A stretch of 55,866 bases of DNA, taken from assembly GCA_022616275.1 (NCBI GenBank), contig JAKEFB010000237.1, forward strand, positions 1 through 55,866, in the 5' to 3' direction. The translations under genes and the position numbers were made by a program. Below, in pieces: positions 23,632 through 32,053 of the stretch. How positions within the stretch are numbered: the stretch's first letter is position 1; every line of letters starts with the position of its first letter. The notes beneath the pieces were generated by a model. The model did not search any database and was not told the origin of the DNA. It saw only the letters and a program-made list of their open reading frames with translations. Source of the stretch: Chloroflexota bacterium. Its GTDB lineage: Bacteria; Chloroflexota; Anaerolineae; Promineifilales; Promineifilaceae.

Positions 23632-25231
23632 GGCTGCGCAGCCGCTCCTCCACCTGGGCCGTTTCCTCGGCGCTCAGGGCCTGGCTGGCCCGAACGTCTT
23701 CGGCGTCGTCTTCGTCGCTGTAGCTCACCTCGGCCGGCGTGGGGAACATCTCTTGCAACACCTGGCCGTCCATGATGCGGGGCACTGGCAGGCCAAAGAG
23801 GTGCATAACCGTGGGCGCCAGGTCAAGGATGTTGGCCTCGGCCAGCCGCTCGCCCTGTTTGATCGCCGGGCCGCAGCCAATAAAGACACCCTCTCGCCGG
23901 TGGCAGCCGGAATCGCCACGAATCTGGCTGGTAATAACCTTGCCATCGGTGGCAAAGAGGGGGAAGGCGATCATATTGTAATCGTCCAGGACCAGGTGAA
24001 TGTCGGGCCCCTGGTCGGTGTAGGGGCCGTGGTAGGTCTCGCGGCGCAAGATGATCCGGCTGACCAGCGGCCGGCCGGCGTCTTGCAACGTTTGCAGCGC
24101 CGCAATCACCTCCTGCAGCGTTTGCTGGTAAGTGGCCTCGGTGACAATGCCGTAAGGCTCCCGGCCGGCCATATTCAAGTAAATCTGGCCGACGTGCCCC
24201 ATGCTGTAAGCCACCGTCTGGCTCCAGTCCACGTTGTCGAAGCTCAGGAACTTACCCACCACCCGGTTGCGGGTGTCCTTGGAGACGCGGGCGGCCAGGT
24301 TTTGCAGGCCAAGCTGTTCGACCCTGTGGTAGACGCCGGCCGGGGTTAAGCCCAGGCGAAAAGCTGTGGCTTTGAGCTGGGTCCAGGGGTCCCGCTTCAG
24401 CTTGAGCAACCCCTTCTGCATCAGAAAGACGTTCAGGTTGACGATGTTGCGCAGTGGACCAAAGCCGTGGTCGGACATGACCAGGACACTACTATCCGGG
24501 GGCAATCGGTCTAACATCCGGCCGATGTATTCGTCTACCAGTTTGTAGCCGTCCCGGATAGCATGTTCGTAGGGGCTGGGCTCGTAGCGCGGGTGCGTCC
24601 GGTCCATAAAGCGCCACAAGGCGTGCATCATGATGTCCAGGGCGATGAAATGGACCATGAGCATGTCCCACGGTTCCTCGGCCATCAGTTGCAGCGCCCA
24701 ATCGCCGTGGGTGCGGATGAGGGCGTAAATGTCGGCAATGTACTCGGCCTCAATCCCGGGCTTATACTGGATGTTCGGACCCACGCGGTAGTCGCCCAGG
24801 CCAGCTTTGTAGCGCTCAATCAGGTCGGCCGGATAGCAGATGTGGCTGCCTTTGGGGCTGAGAATACCGGTAATCATAAAGCCGTTGACCGGCTGGGGCG
24901 GGTAAGTGACCGGGACATTGAGCACGCCCACTTTGTACCCGCCCCTGGACAGTCGCTGCCAGAGCGTGGGCTGCCGAATCTTGGTCGAGTTCACCAGGCT
25001 GAAGTTCAGCCCGGCCGGCTGGATAAAGTCAAAGACGCCATGCTTGCCCGGGTTGCAGCCGGTCATAAAGGTCGGCCAGGCCGGGCTGGTTACCGGCGGC
25101 AGAGTGGAAGCCAGGTTGGCACGCACGCCCCCCTGGATCAGCCGGGCCAGGTTCGGCAAATGCCCGGCCTCGACCCAGGGCAAAATCAAATCAAACGTCG
25201 CGCCGTCAATGCCAATAATCAACAATTTCAT
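23618..25231 (-). CDS. Alkaline-phosphatase-superfamily phosphodiesterase/phosphomutase-like enzyme
   Basis: A 537-residue two-metal hydrolase of the type I phosphodiesterase/nucleotide pyrophosphatase group. Expected ligands are visible: Asp9 in LLIIGIDGATFD, nucleophile Thr48 in PPVTSPAWPTF, the Asp199/His203 pair in ALDIMMH and Asp254/His255 in VMSDHGFG. A third His region lies near GDSGCHRREG. There is no signal peptide, so it is likely cytoplasmic or membrane-associated. Bacterial members of this subfamily are common beside glycosyltransferases and may cleave nucleotide-sugar or polyprenyl-linked phosphoesters; that link is inference. It starts 54 bases after the GT2 gene and overlaps the following GT-C gene by 14 bases, giving one operon. 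Confidence 0.85.
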   Translation of the reverse strand: MKLLIIGIDGATFDLILPWVEAGHLPNLARLIQGGVRANLASTLPPVTSPAWPTFMTGCNPGKHGVFDFIQPAGLNFSLVNSTKIRQPTLWQRLSRGGYKVGVLNVPVTYPPQPVNGFMITGILSPKGSHICYPADLIERYKAGLGDYRVGPNIQYKPGIEAEYIADIYALIRTHGDWALQLMAEEPWDMLMVHFIALDIMMHALWRFMDRTHPRYEPSPYEHAIRDGYKLVDEYIGRMLDRLPPDSSVLVMSDHGFGPLRNIVNLNVFLMQKGLLKLKRDPWTQLKATAFRLGLTPAGVYHRVEQLGLQNLAARVSKDTRNRVVGKFLSFDNVDWSQTVAYSMGHVGQIYLNMAGREPYGIVTEATYQQTLQEVIAALQTLQDAGRPLVSRIILRRETYHGPYTDQGPDIHLVLDDYNMIAFPLFATDGKVITSQIRGDSGCHRREGVFIGCGPAIKQGERLAEANILDLAPTVMHLFGLPVPRIMDGQVLQEMFPTPAEVSYSDEDDAEDVRASQALSAEETAQVEERLRSLGYL

Positions 25232-25235
25232 AGTT

Positions 25236-25305
25236 ATCAGCCATCAGCCATTAGCTATCAGCTATCAGCCCTCATCACTCATTGCTCATCCCTCAGTCCT
25301 CAGTC
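25236..25305. repeat. Array of ten 7-nt units across a stop codon
   Basis: Ten consecutive heptamers: ATCAGCC, ATCAGCC, ATTAGCT, ATCAGCT, ATCAGCC, CTCATCA, CTCATTG, CTCATCC, CTCAGTC, CTCAGTC. The array fills the gap between two minus-strand genes and runs into the last codons of the GT2 gene, whose stop is at 25286-25288. Unlike the others it has no strong inverted repeat. Confidence 0.8.
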
Positions 25306-26329
25306 CTATTCTACTTTGGACGATTTCGCGAATATGGTAAACAGGTTTGTTCTGGCTTTCGTGGTAGGTGCGGACCACCAGCTCAGCCAGGAGGCCCATG
25401 ACCAGGAATTGGACGCCCAGGATGATCAAGAGCACGGCCAGCATCAGCAACGGCCGGTCGCCAATGCGCACACTGCGGAAGCCGGCCGCCCCCTGCTCGA
25501 TGCCAGCCCAAATTTTAATCCCGGCCAGGTACAGCCCAAAGAGAAACCCCAGGCCGCTGGAAAGAATACCCAGGCCACCAAACAGGTGCATCGGCCGGGC
25601 GCTGTAGCGGCGCAGGAAAAGAATCGTCGCCAGGTCCAGCAACACGCGAACCGTGCGCGACAGGCCGTACTTCGACTTGCCGGCAACCCGGGGGCGGTGG
25701 CTGACCGGGACCTCGGCCATGGTAAAGCCGGCCGCGCTGGCCAGTTCGGGGATAAATCGGTGCATTTCCCCGTACAGACGGAGTTCCCGGACCACTTCCA
25801 CCCGGAATGCCCGCAGCGAACAACCCCGATCACGTAGCCGTACCCCGGTGGAGCGAGCAATAAGCCGGTTGGCCAGAAAGGAGGGCAGCCGGCGCAGCAG
25901 GCCATCCTGGCGCTTCTGCCGCCAGCCGTTGACTACGTCGTATCCCTCGGCCAGCCGGGCCAGAAGGACAGGAATGTCGGCCGGGTCGTTTTGCCGGTCG
26001 GCGTCCATGGTCACGATCACCCGGCCCTGGGCATAAGCAAAGCCGGCGGCAAAGGCGGCCGTCTGGCCGAAGTTGCGGCGGAAACGGACACCGCCAACCT
26101 GAGGGTATTCCTGGTGGAGGGCCTGGACCACCTCAAAACTACCGTCCTGGCTGCCGTCGTCAATAAAAAGAACCTCGTAGTTCCAAGGCTGGTCGCCCAG
26201 GGCAGCTCTAATCTCTTCCACCAGGGGGCGCAGGTTATCCGCCTCGTTAAGGGCGGGAATGACGATACTCAAGTCAACGGCGGCCGGCACGGATAAAAGC
26301 GCTTTTGGTTCTATCTGCAACAGGGTCAT
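25286..26329 (-). CDS. GT2 glycosyltransferase, polyprenyl-phosphate sugar synthase type
   Basis: A 347-residue glycosyltransferase. The GT-A domain starts LSIVIPALNEADNL (20-33), followed by the acidic FIDDGS.DG motif (about 55-62), a DAD metal-binding triad in VTMDADRQNDP and the RDRGCSLRAF block. Two C-terminal transmembrane helices (about 250-275 and 290-320) match the DPM1/undecaprenyl-phosphate-glucose synthase subgroup (GtrB or DesK-like architecture). It should load a sugar onto a polyprenyl phosphate at the inner face, providing the donor for the GT-C enzyme downstream. It is the first gene of the minus-strand operon, behind a recognisable promoter. Its last eight residues (RIGLRTEG) are encoded by the heptamer array. 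Confidence 0.9.
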   Translation of the reverse strand: MTLLQIEPKALLSVPAAVDLSIVIPALNEADNLRPLVEEIRAALGDQPWNYEVLFIDDGSQDGSFEVVQALHQEYPQVGGVRFRRNFGQTAAFAAGFAYAQGRVIVTMDADRQNDPADIPVLLARLAEGYDVVNGWRQKRQDGLLRRLPSFLANRLIARSTGVRLRDRGCSLRAFRVEVVRELRLYGEMHRFIPELASAAGFTMAEVPVSHRPRVAGKSKYGLSRTVRVLLDLATILFLRRYSARPMHLFGGLGILSSGLGFLFGLYLAGIKIWAGIEQGAAGFRSVRIGDRPLLMLAVLLIILGVQFLVMGLLAELVVRTYHESQNKPVYHIREIVQSRIGLRTEG

Positions 26330-26356
26330 GCCTTCTTTCCCAGGCCTTTCCGGCTG

Positions 26357-26384
26357 ATTCTATCACGCCCACCTTCTCTGACAA
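26357..26384 (-). promoter_or_regulatory. Sigma-70-type promoter for the GT2 operon
   Basis: On the minus strand TTGTCA, 16 bases, then TAGAAT, ending 28 bases before the GT2 start codon. The -10 hexamer and spacer are the same as those of the groESL promoter in this window. Confidence 0.6.
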
Positions 26385-26405
26385 CCCGGCCCAATGTGGT
26401 AACAT
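26378..26405 (+). promoter_or_regulatory. Sigma-70-type promoter for the plus-strand GT2 gene
   Basis: CTGACA, 16 bases, then TAACAT ending 7 bases before ATG 26412. It overlaps the divergent promoter. The predicted transcription start falls at or beside the A of the start codon, so the mRNA may be leaderless; no Shine-Dalgarno is present. Confidence 0.45.
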
Positions 26406-26411
26406 TTAGCC

Positions 26412-27386
26412 ATGAACGTTTCCGTCATTGCCACAGTCAAAAACCCTGGGGAAGAAATCCGCTCCTTGCTCGATTCCTTGATGTACCAGACACGCCGGCC
26501 GGACGAAGTGGTTATCTGCGATAGTAGCTCCACGGACGACACCTTGAACCTGCTGCACGAGTACCAACTCCGGCTGCCGCTGTGTATCGTCGCGGCCCCC
26601 GGCAGCAACATCAGCCAGGGACGCAACCGGGCCATTGCCGCCGCGGCCGGCCCGGTCATTGCCGCGACGGATGCCGGCGTCGTCCTGGCCCCCGACTGGC
26701 TGGCGGAATTACTCCGTCCTATCGAAGCGGAAGGGGCGGCCGTAGTCAGCGGCTGGTTCGAGCCGGACCCTTATACTGATTTTGAAGTGGTCATGAGCGC
26801 CACCGTGTTGCCGGAGCTGGACGAGATAAACCCGCGAAAATTCCTGCCCTCCAGCCGCTCGGTCGCTTTCCTGAAGAGCGCCTGGGAAGCGGCCGGCGGT
26901 TACCCGGAGTGGTTGGATTATAGCGAAGACCTGATCTTTGACCTGGCCTTACGGGAGCAGTATGGCCCCTTTCCCTTTGCCCCCCGGGCGGTGGCCTACT
27001 ACCGGCCGCGGGCCAGCCTGCGGGCTTTCGCCCGGCAATATTACCTGTATGCACGCGGCGACGGCAAAGCCAACCTCTGGCCAAAGCGCCACGCTATCCG
27101 CTACCTGACTTACCTGGTGGCCTTGCCGGCCCTGCTCAGCCTCATCTGGCGCAACCGGTGGTCGGGCTGGGCGCTGGGGCTGGCCGGCATGGCCGTCTAT
27201 TGCCGCCGGCCGGCGCAACGATTGTGGCCGGCCACGGCCGGCTGGCCGCCACCCGACCGGCTGCGCGCTTTTGCCCTCATTCCTCTCATCCGCCTGGTGG
27301 GCGACGTGGCCAAAATGGCCGGCTACCCGGTGGGCCTTATATGGCGCTTGGGTCACCGGCCCAAAGGCCATATAAGAATCCGCTGA
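26412..27386 (+). CDS. GT2-family glycosyltransferase with C-terminal membrane segment
   Basis: A 324-residue inverting GT-A enzyme. It starts VSVIATVKNPGEEI, has the acidic VVICDSSSTDDT motif (33-44), an RNRAIAAAAGPVIAATDAG segment that holds the DxG metal site (about 72-90) and a GGYPEWLDYSEDLIFDLAL acceptor/base region (about 162-180). One or two hydrophobic helices follow near 237-270. Donor and acceptor cannot be assigned. It is transcribed divergently from the GT2-phosphodiesterase-GT-C operon through an 82-base region with overlapping promoters, so joint control is plausible. It has no Shine-Dalgarno. The next 169 bases contain only a weak hairpin. Confidence 0.88.
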   Translation: MNVSVIATVKNPGEEIRSLLDSLMYQTRRPDEVVICDSSSTDDTLNLLHEYQLRLPLCIVAAPGSNISQGRNRAIAAAAGPVIAATDAGVVLAPDWLAELLRPIEAEGAAVVSGWFEPDPYTDFEVVMSATVLPELDEINPRKFLPSSRSVAFLKSAWEAAGGYPEWLDYSEDLIFDLALREQYGPFPFAPRAVAYYRPRASLRAFARQYYLYARGDGKANLWPKRHAIRYLTYLVALPALLSLIWRNRWSGWALGLAGMAVYCRRPAQRLWPATAGWPPPDRLRAFALIPLIRLVGDVAKMAGYPVGLIWRLGHRPKGHIRIR

Positions 27387-27504
27387 ACGTTTTTGACGCG
27401 CCCCCCTTGCCTTGCTACCATTGCTGGCTGGCATCTTCACAATTTTGCCAAAAAAATTAGAACAGCAATATATTTAAAGGTCCTGTTGAGTAAAAACTCA
27501 GTCC

Positions 27505-27536
27505 CCGAGGTTGCCTTCAGCAACCGGCGTCCTCGG
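27505..27536. repeat. Weak stem-loop between the GT2 and TPR genes
   Basis: GGTTGC-CTTCA-GCAACC (27509-27525) is a perfect 6-bp stem. CCGAGG (27505-27510) and CCTCGG (27531-27536) could extend it with a bulge. It may end the GT2 transcript. Apart from this, 27387-27555 shows only AT-rich sequence. Confidence 0.4.
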
Positions 27537-27555
27537 TCCTTATCATTATTGTTTC

Positions 27556-28812
27556 ATGGTCATTAAACGCACGTACCCCCGCCGCCGGCGAGGCGGCCCC
27601 TCTTGCTTGTTGGTGCTGGCTTTCCTGGCCATCTTTGCCCTCAGTGCCTTTGTCATTGCCAACGCCGACACGGTGCGCGATGTGGTTATCTTGCCCCCCA
27701 CGCCGGAGCCGACCCGCTCGGCCGCCTCTTATGCCGCCAGCGCCGCCCTGCTCCAGGAAGACGGCGAGTATGTCGAGGCCATCGAGCTTTACGAACAGGC
27801 CATTCGCGCCGACGGCACCCGCGTTAGCTTTTACATCCCTCTGATCGAGCTGTTAATCGCCACCAACCAGGCTGAAGAGGCGCTCAACTGGGCCGGGCAG
27901 GCGGCTGTCCTGGCCCCAGATAACGACCAGGTCTGGTCGTCCCTGGCGGCCGCCCACCTGGCTTATGGCGACCGTCTCATAGACATGGGGGACGACACCA
28001 ACGCCCAATTGGAGTACGCCGAAGCAGTCCAGGCGGCCCGGGCGGCCACCGAGATTAACCTCAACAACGCCGAGGCCCATGCCTACCTGGCCGGGGCCCT
28101 GTCCCAGTTAGGGCCGGAGCAATACAGCCGGGCCCAGGAAGAGGCGGACATTGCCCTGGCTATCGAGCCGGATAACCCCATTGTCCGCCGCCACATGGCC
28201 ACTGTCCTGGAGCTACAAGGCTTTTACCCGGCCGCTATCGAACAGTACATGCTGGCCCTGGACCAGGCCCCGGATATGGTCGAGCTGCACATTGGCCTGG
28301 CCTACAATTATTACGCCACCCGCGACATTCCTACCGCCATTCTCACCTTCCAGGACGCCCTGGAGATTAACTCCAACAGCGCCGCCGCTTACGACGGCCT
28401 GGGCTGGATGTATTTCCTCATCGGTGAATACCCTACAGCCCAGGAAAACCTCATCAAAGCGGTCGAGCTGGACCCGGAAATGGTGCGGGCGCACGCCCAT
28501 TTGGGGGCCGCCTATTACCGCAACCTGAACTACGACGAGGCTATTCCCGAGCTGGAGTGGGCAGTAGAGCGGTATCAGCAGGTCACCGTGCCCAACTCCA
28601 CCTACTTCCTGATGTTGGGCCTGGCCTATTACTTTAAGAACGAAAGCAACTGCGACCAGTCTGTGCCGCTTTTCCAGCAAGTCCTGACCGTTATCCCTGA
28701 CGAGCCAAACTCCCTGGAGGGGCTGGAACTTTGCCACGCGGCCGAATTGGGGAGCAGTCCCGGCGGCGACGACGCCCCCGACGCTGAAGACACTCCTGGC
28801 GCCGGCGAGTAG
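27556..28812 (+). CDS. Membrane-anchored, exported TPR-repeat protein
   Basis: A 418-residue protein. An arginine-rich start (KRTYPRRRRGG) and one hydrophobic helix (about 17-38, CLLVLAFLAIFALSAFVI) give an N-terminal anchor with the bulk probably outside. From about residue 55 to 395 there are at least eight 34-residue TPR units, with signatures such as EAIELYEQAIRADG, AIEQYMLALDQAPD and AYDGLGWMYFLIGEYPTAQE. The last 25 residues are acidic and low-complexity. Such proteins act as interaction platforms; the partner is unknown. ATG 27556 is chosen because it gives the typical cationic signal-anchor start; no strong Shine-Dalgarno is seen. It precedes groES by 198 bases, but the groESL promoter lies between. 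Confidence 0.82.
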   Translation: MVIKRTYPRRRRGGPSCLLVLAFLAIFALSAFVIANADTVRDVVILPPTPEPTRSAASYAASAALLQEDGEYVEAIELYEQAIRADGTRVSFYIPLIELLIATNQAEEALNWAGQAAVLAPDNDQVWSSLAAAHLAYGDRLIDMGDDTNAQLEYAEAVQAARAATEINLNNAEAHAYLAGALSQLGPEQYSRAQEEADIALAIEPDNPIVRRHMATVLELQGFYPAAIEQYMLALDQAPDMVELHIGLAYNYYATRDIPTAILTFQDALEINSNSAAAYDGLGWMYFLIGEYPTAQENLIKAVELDPEMVRAHAHLGAAYYRNLNYDEAIPELEWAVERYQQVTVPNSTYFLMLGLAYYFKNESNCDQSVPLFQQVLTVIPDEPNSLEGLELCHAAELGSSPGGDDAPDAEDTPGAGE

Positions 28813-28866
28813 GGGCCCGATGCATCGGGCCCAATGTAGGGGCATGATGCATCGGGCCCCTACATT
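28809..28866. repeat. Two palindromic repeat units abutting the groESL control region
   Basis: 28813-28832 (GGGCCCGATG-CATCGGGCCC) is a perfect 20-base palindrome. A second copy from 28836 reads GTAGGGGCATGATGCAT and ends CGGGCCCCTAC, so AATGTAGGGG (28833-28842) and CCCCTACATT (28857-28866) also pair. It covers the end of the TPR stop codon and touches the first CIRCE. Confidence 0.8.
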
Positions 28867-28891
28867 AGCACTCCCTTTACGAGATTGCTAA
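28865..28891 (+). promoter_or_regulatory. CIRCE operator 1 (one mismatch), upstream of the -35
   Basis: TTAGCACTC, nine bases, GATTGCTAA. The consensus right arm is GAGTGCTAA, so there is one mismatch. It is a likely second binding site for the heat-shock repressor HrcA, ending 7 bases before the -35 hexamer. Confidence 0.7.
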
Positions 28892-28898
28892 AATCCCC

Positions 28899-28926
28899 TT
28901 GACAACCCTAAAATCTATGCTAGAAT
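28899..28926 (+). promoter_or_regulatory. groESL promoter
   Basis: TTGACA at 28899-28904, a 16-base spacer, then TAGAAT at 28921-28926. Transcription should start near 28933, just before the perfect CIRCE. Confidence 0.8.
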
Positions 28927-28936
28927 GCTGGCTATG

Positions 28937-28963
28937 TTAGCACTCTAGAGCCATGAGTGCTAA
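28937..28963 (+). promoter_or_regulatory. CIRCE operator 2 (perfect)
   Basis: TTAGCACTC-N9-GAGTGCTAA, an exact match to the CIRCE consensus, at the expected transcription start of groES. HrcA bound here would block the promoter and release on heat shock, when GroEL is titrated. No hrcA gene lies in the window. Confidence 0.95.
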
Positions 28964-29009
28964 GAGTCCGTTCGTACTTTTGAACCTAAGAAAAAGGAGA
29001 GGTTGCTTC

Positions 29010-29306
29010 ATGTCTACAAAGCTTAAGCCACTTGGAGATCGCCTGGTCGTTGAGCCAATCGAACAGGAAGAAATGACTGCTTCGGGGCTGGTTTTACCCG
29101 AAACGGCCAAGGAAAAACCGCAGCAGGGTAACGTCCTTTCCGTCGGCCCCGGCCGGCGCGATGACGACGGCAAGCGCATCGAAATGGACGTGGCTGTTGG
29201 CGACCGTGTCTTGTTCGCCAAATACGCCGGCACCGAAATCAAGATTGAGAGCAAAAAACTGCTGATCCTCAAAGAATCTGACGTTTTGGCCATCCTCGAA
29301 GGTTAA
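29010..29306 (+). CDS. groES: Co-chaperonin GroES
   Basis: A 98-residue co-chaperonin that caps the GroEL ring as a heptamer. The family blocks [15 protein letters not shown] (4-18), the mobile loop [17 protein letters not shown], the turn [16 protein letters not shown] and the end DVLAIL are all present, and length is normal. ATG 29010 is preceded by AAAAGGAGAGG. It lies 33 bases before groEL. The leader of about 75 bases contains the CIRCE hairpin, so both transcription and mRNA stability may respond to heat. Confidence 0.97.
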   Translation: MSTKLKPLGDRLVVEPIEQEEMTASGLVLPETAKEKPQQGNVLSVGPGRRDDDGKRIEMDVAVGDRVLFAKYAGTEIKIESKKLLILKESDVLAILEG

Positions 29307-30980
<1,674 letters not shown>

Positions 30981-30984
30981 AGAA

Positions 30985-31044
30985 GAGATTGGAGATTGGA
31001 GATTGGCAACCAAGGGTTGCTCACAATCTCTAATCTCCAGTCTC
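30985..31044. repeat. Heptamer-repeat hairpin after groEL
   Basis: Three GAGATTG units (30985-31005) face CAATCTC, TAATCTC and CAGTCTC (31024-31044). Inside, GCAACC-AAG-GGTTGC (31006-31020) pairs too, giving a long hairpin that starts four bases beyond the groEL stop codon. Confidence 0.85.
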
Positions 31045-31053
31045 CAGACGGCT

Positions 31054-31083
31054 GGCCCCTCACCCGAGGGGCCTTTTCTTTTT
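31054..31083 (+). terminator. Rho-independent terminator of groESL
   Basis: GGCCCCTC (31054-31061), loop ACCC, GAGGGGCC (31066-31073), followed by TTTTCTTTTT. Confidence 0.92.
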
Positions 31084-31188
31084 ACCCGACTCTTTGTACA
31101 CTTTGGTCCATAGCGGTCTTGACTGCCAGCGGCCGGCCGGCGCCTGTCCGGACGGGCACTGGCCATCCTTCTGGCGAGGGTAAGGACA

Positions 31189-32001
31189 ATGGGAAAAGAG
31201 TTAGTCGAAAAAATGCTGCCCAGCCTGGAAAAAACGCCCTGGCCCCAGGGTACGTCGGCCAGCGCTCTGGGCAAGCAAACGTACGACGTCGGGCTGGAAA
31301 AACTGGCCGATTACACCGGGGACCCGAAGGTGCTAGCGGCGGCGCTGCGCACTTTCCAGACCGGCGATTCGCGGCCGTACGCCCTAGCCGGGGTGGCCTA
31401 CACCCTAGTGCTGGCCTCGCGGGAGGAGGACGGCAGCTACGCTCAGGAAGGGCTGGACGCGGCCATGCAATGGCTGGAACAGGCCCAGGAGCTGGCCCCG
31501 GACGTGGTCAACATCAACACCATTGAAGCGTTCGTCTACATCTACAGCGGCCGCCACGAGGACGCCCGCCTGGTCCTGGACTATCTGTACGAGCAAGACC
31601 CGGCCTGCTATTTCCTGGCCACGGCCGAAATCGCCTTCTGGCAGAGCCAGGGTATGATCGAAGAGACGGTCGAGCAGTACGAAAAAGCCGTCGCCGCGGC
31701 CGACACCGTGCCGCGCAAGCTCCGCCTGCGCAGCCGGCTGGGCGATTTCTACCTGGAAGCCGGCCAGTACGACCGGGCGCTGCAAGTGTACAAAGAGGCC
31801 GTCCACTTTGCCCAGGACGACGCCCGGCTATGGCACCACATGAGCCTGGCCTTCTTCCACCAGGAAGATTACAAAGAAGCGGCCCGCTGCAACAAGCGCT
31901 CCTTAGAGCTGCAAGACTCCCTCGAAGCCCGCCAGTTGCAGGTCGCGCTGAAAGAGAAAATGGGCTCGGGTGGCCTGGCGGGGCGGTTGTTCGGCCGGTA
32001 G
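31189..32001 (+). CDS. Cytoplasmic TPR-repeat protein
   Basis: A 270-residue soluble helical protein with no signal or membrane segment. TPR-like helix pairs run from about residue 70 to 255: DAAMQWLEQAQELAPD, EDARLVLDYLYEQDPACY, ETVEQYEKAVAAAD, DRALQVYKEAVHFAQDDARL and KEAARCNKRSLELQDS. The first 60 residues (MLPSLEKTPWPQG and following) are not repeat-like. It is a likely adaptor; a partner cannot be named. It follows the groESL terminator, so it has its own promoter, not obvious in the 100 bases between. It ends 52 bases before the M50-like gene on the same strand. Confidence 0.8.
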   Translation: MGKELVEKMLPSLEKTPWPQGTSASALGKQTYDVGLEKLADYTGDPKVLAAALRTFQTGDSRPYALAGVAYTLVLASREEDGSYAQEGLDAAMQWLEQAQELAPDVVNINTIEAFVYIYSGRHEDARLVLDYLYEQDPACYFLATAEIAFWQSQGMIEETVEQYEKAVAAADTVPRKLRLRSRLGDFYLEAGQYDRALQVYKEAVHFAQDDARLWHHMSLAFFHQEDYKEAARCNKRSLELQDSLEARQLQVALKEKMGSGGLAGRLFGR

Positions 32002-32053
32002 GGGTTATCGAAAGGTAATAGCCACTCCAATTACTTTTGAGGACAAGCAGGAG

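Noticed and set aside
25236-25305. CRISPR-like short repeat array
   Set aside because: Units are 7 bases with no unique spacers between them; no cas genes in the window.
31141-31188. Promoter for the TPR gene behind groESL
   Set aside because: No pair of hexamers of acceptable quality could be seen.
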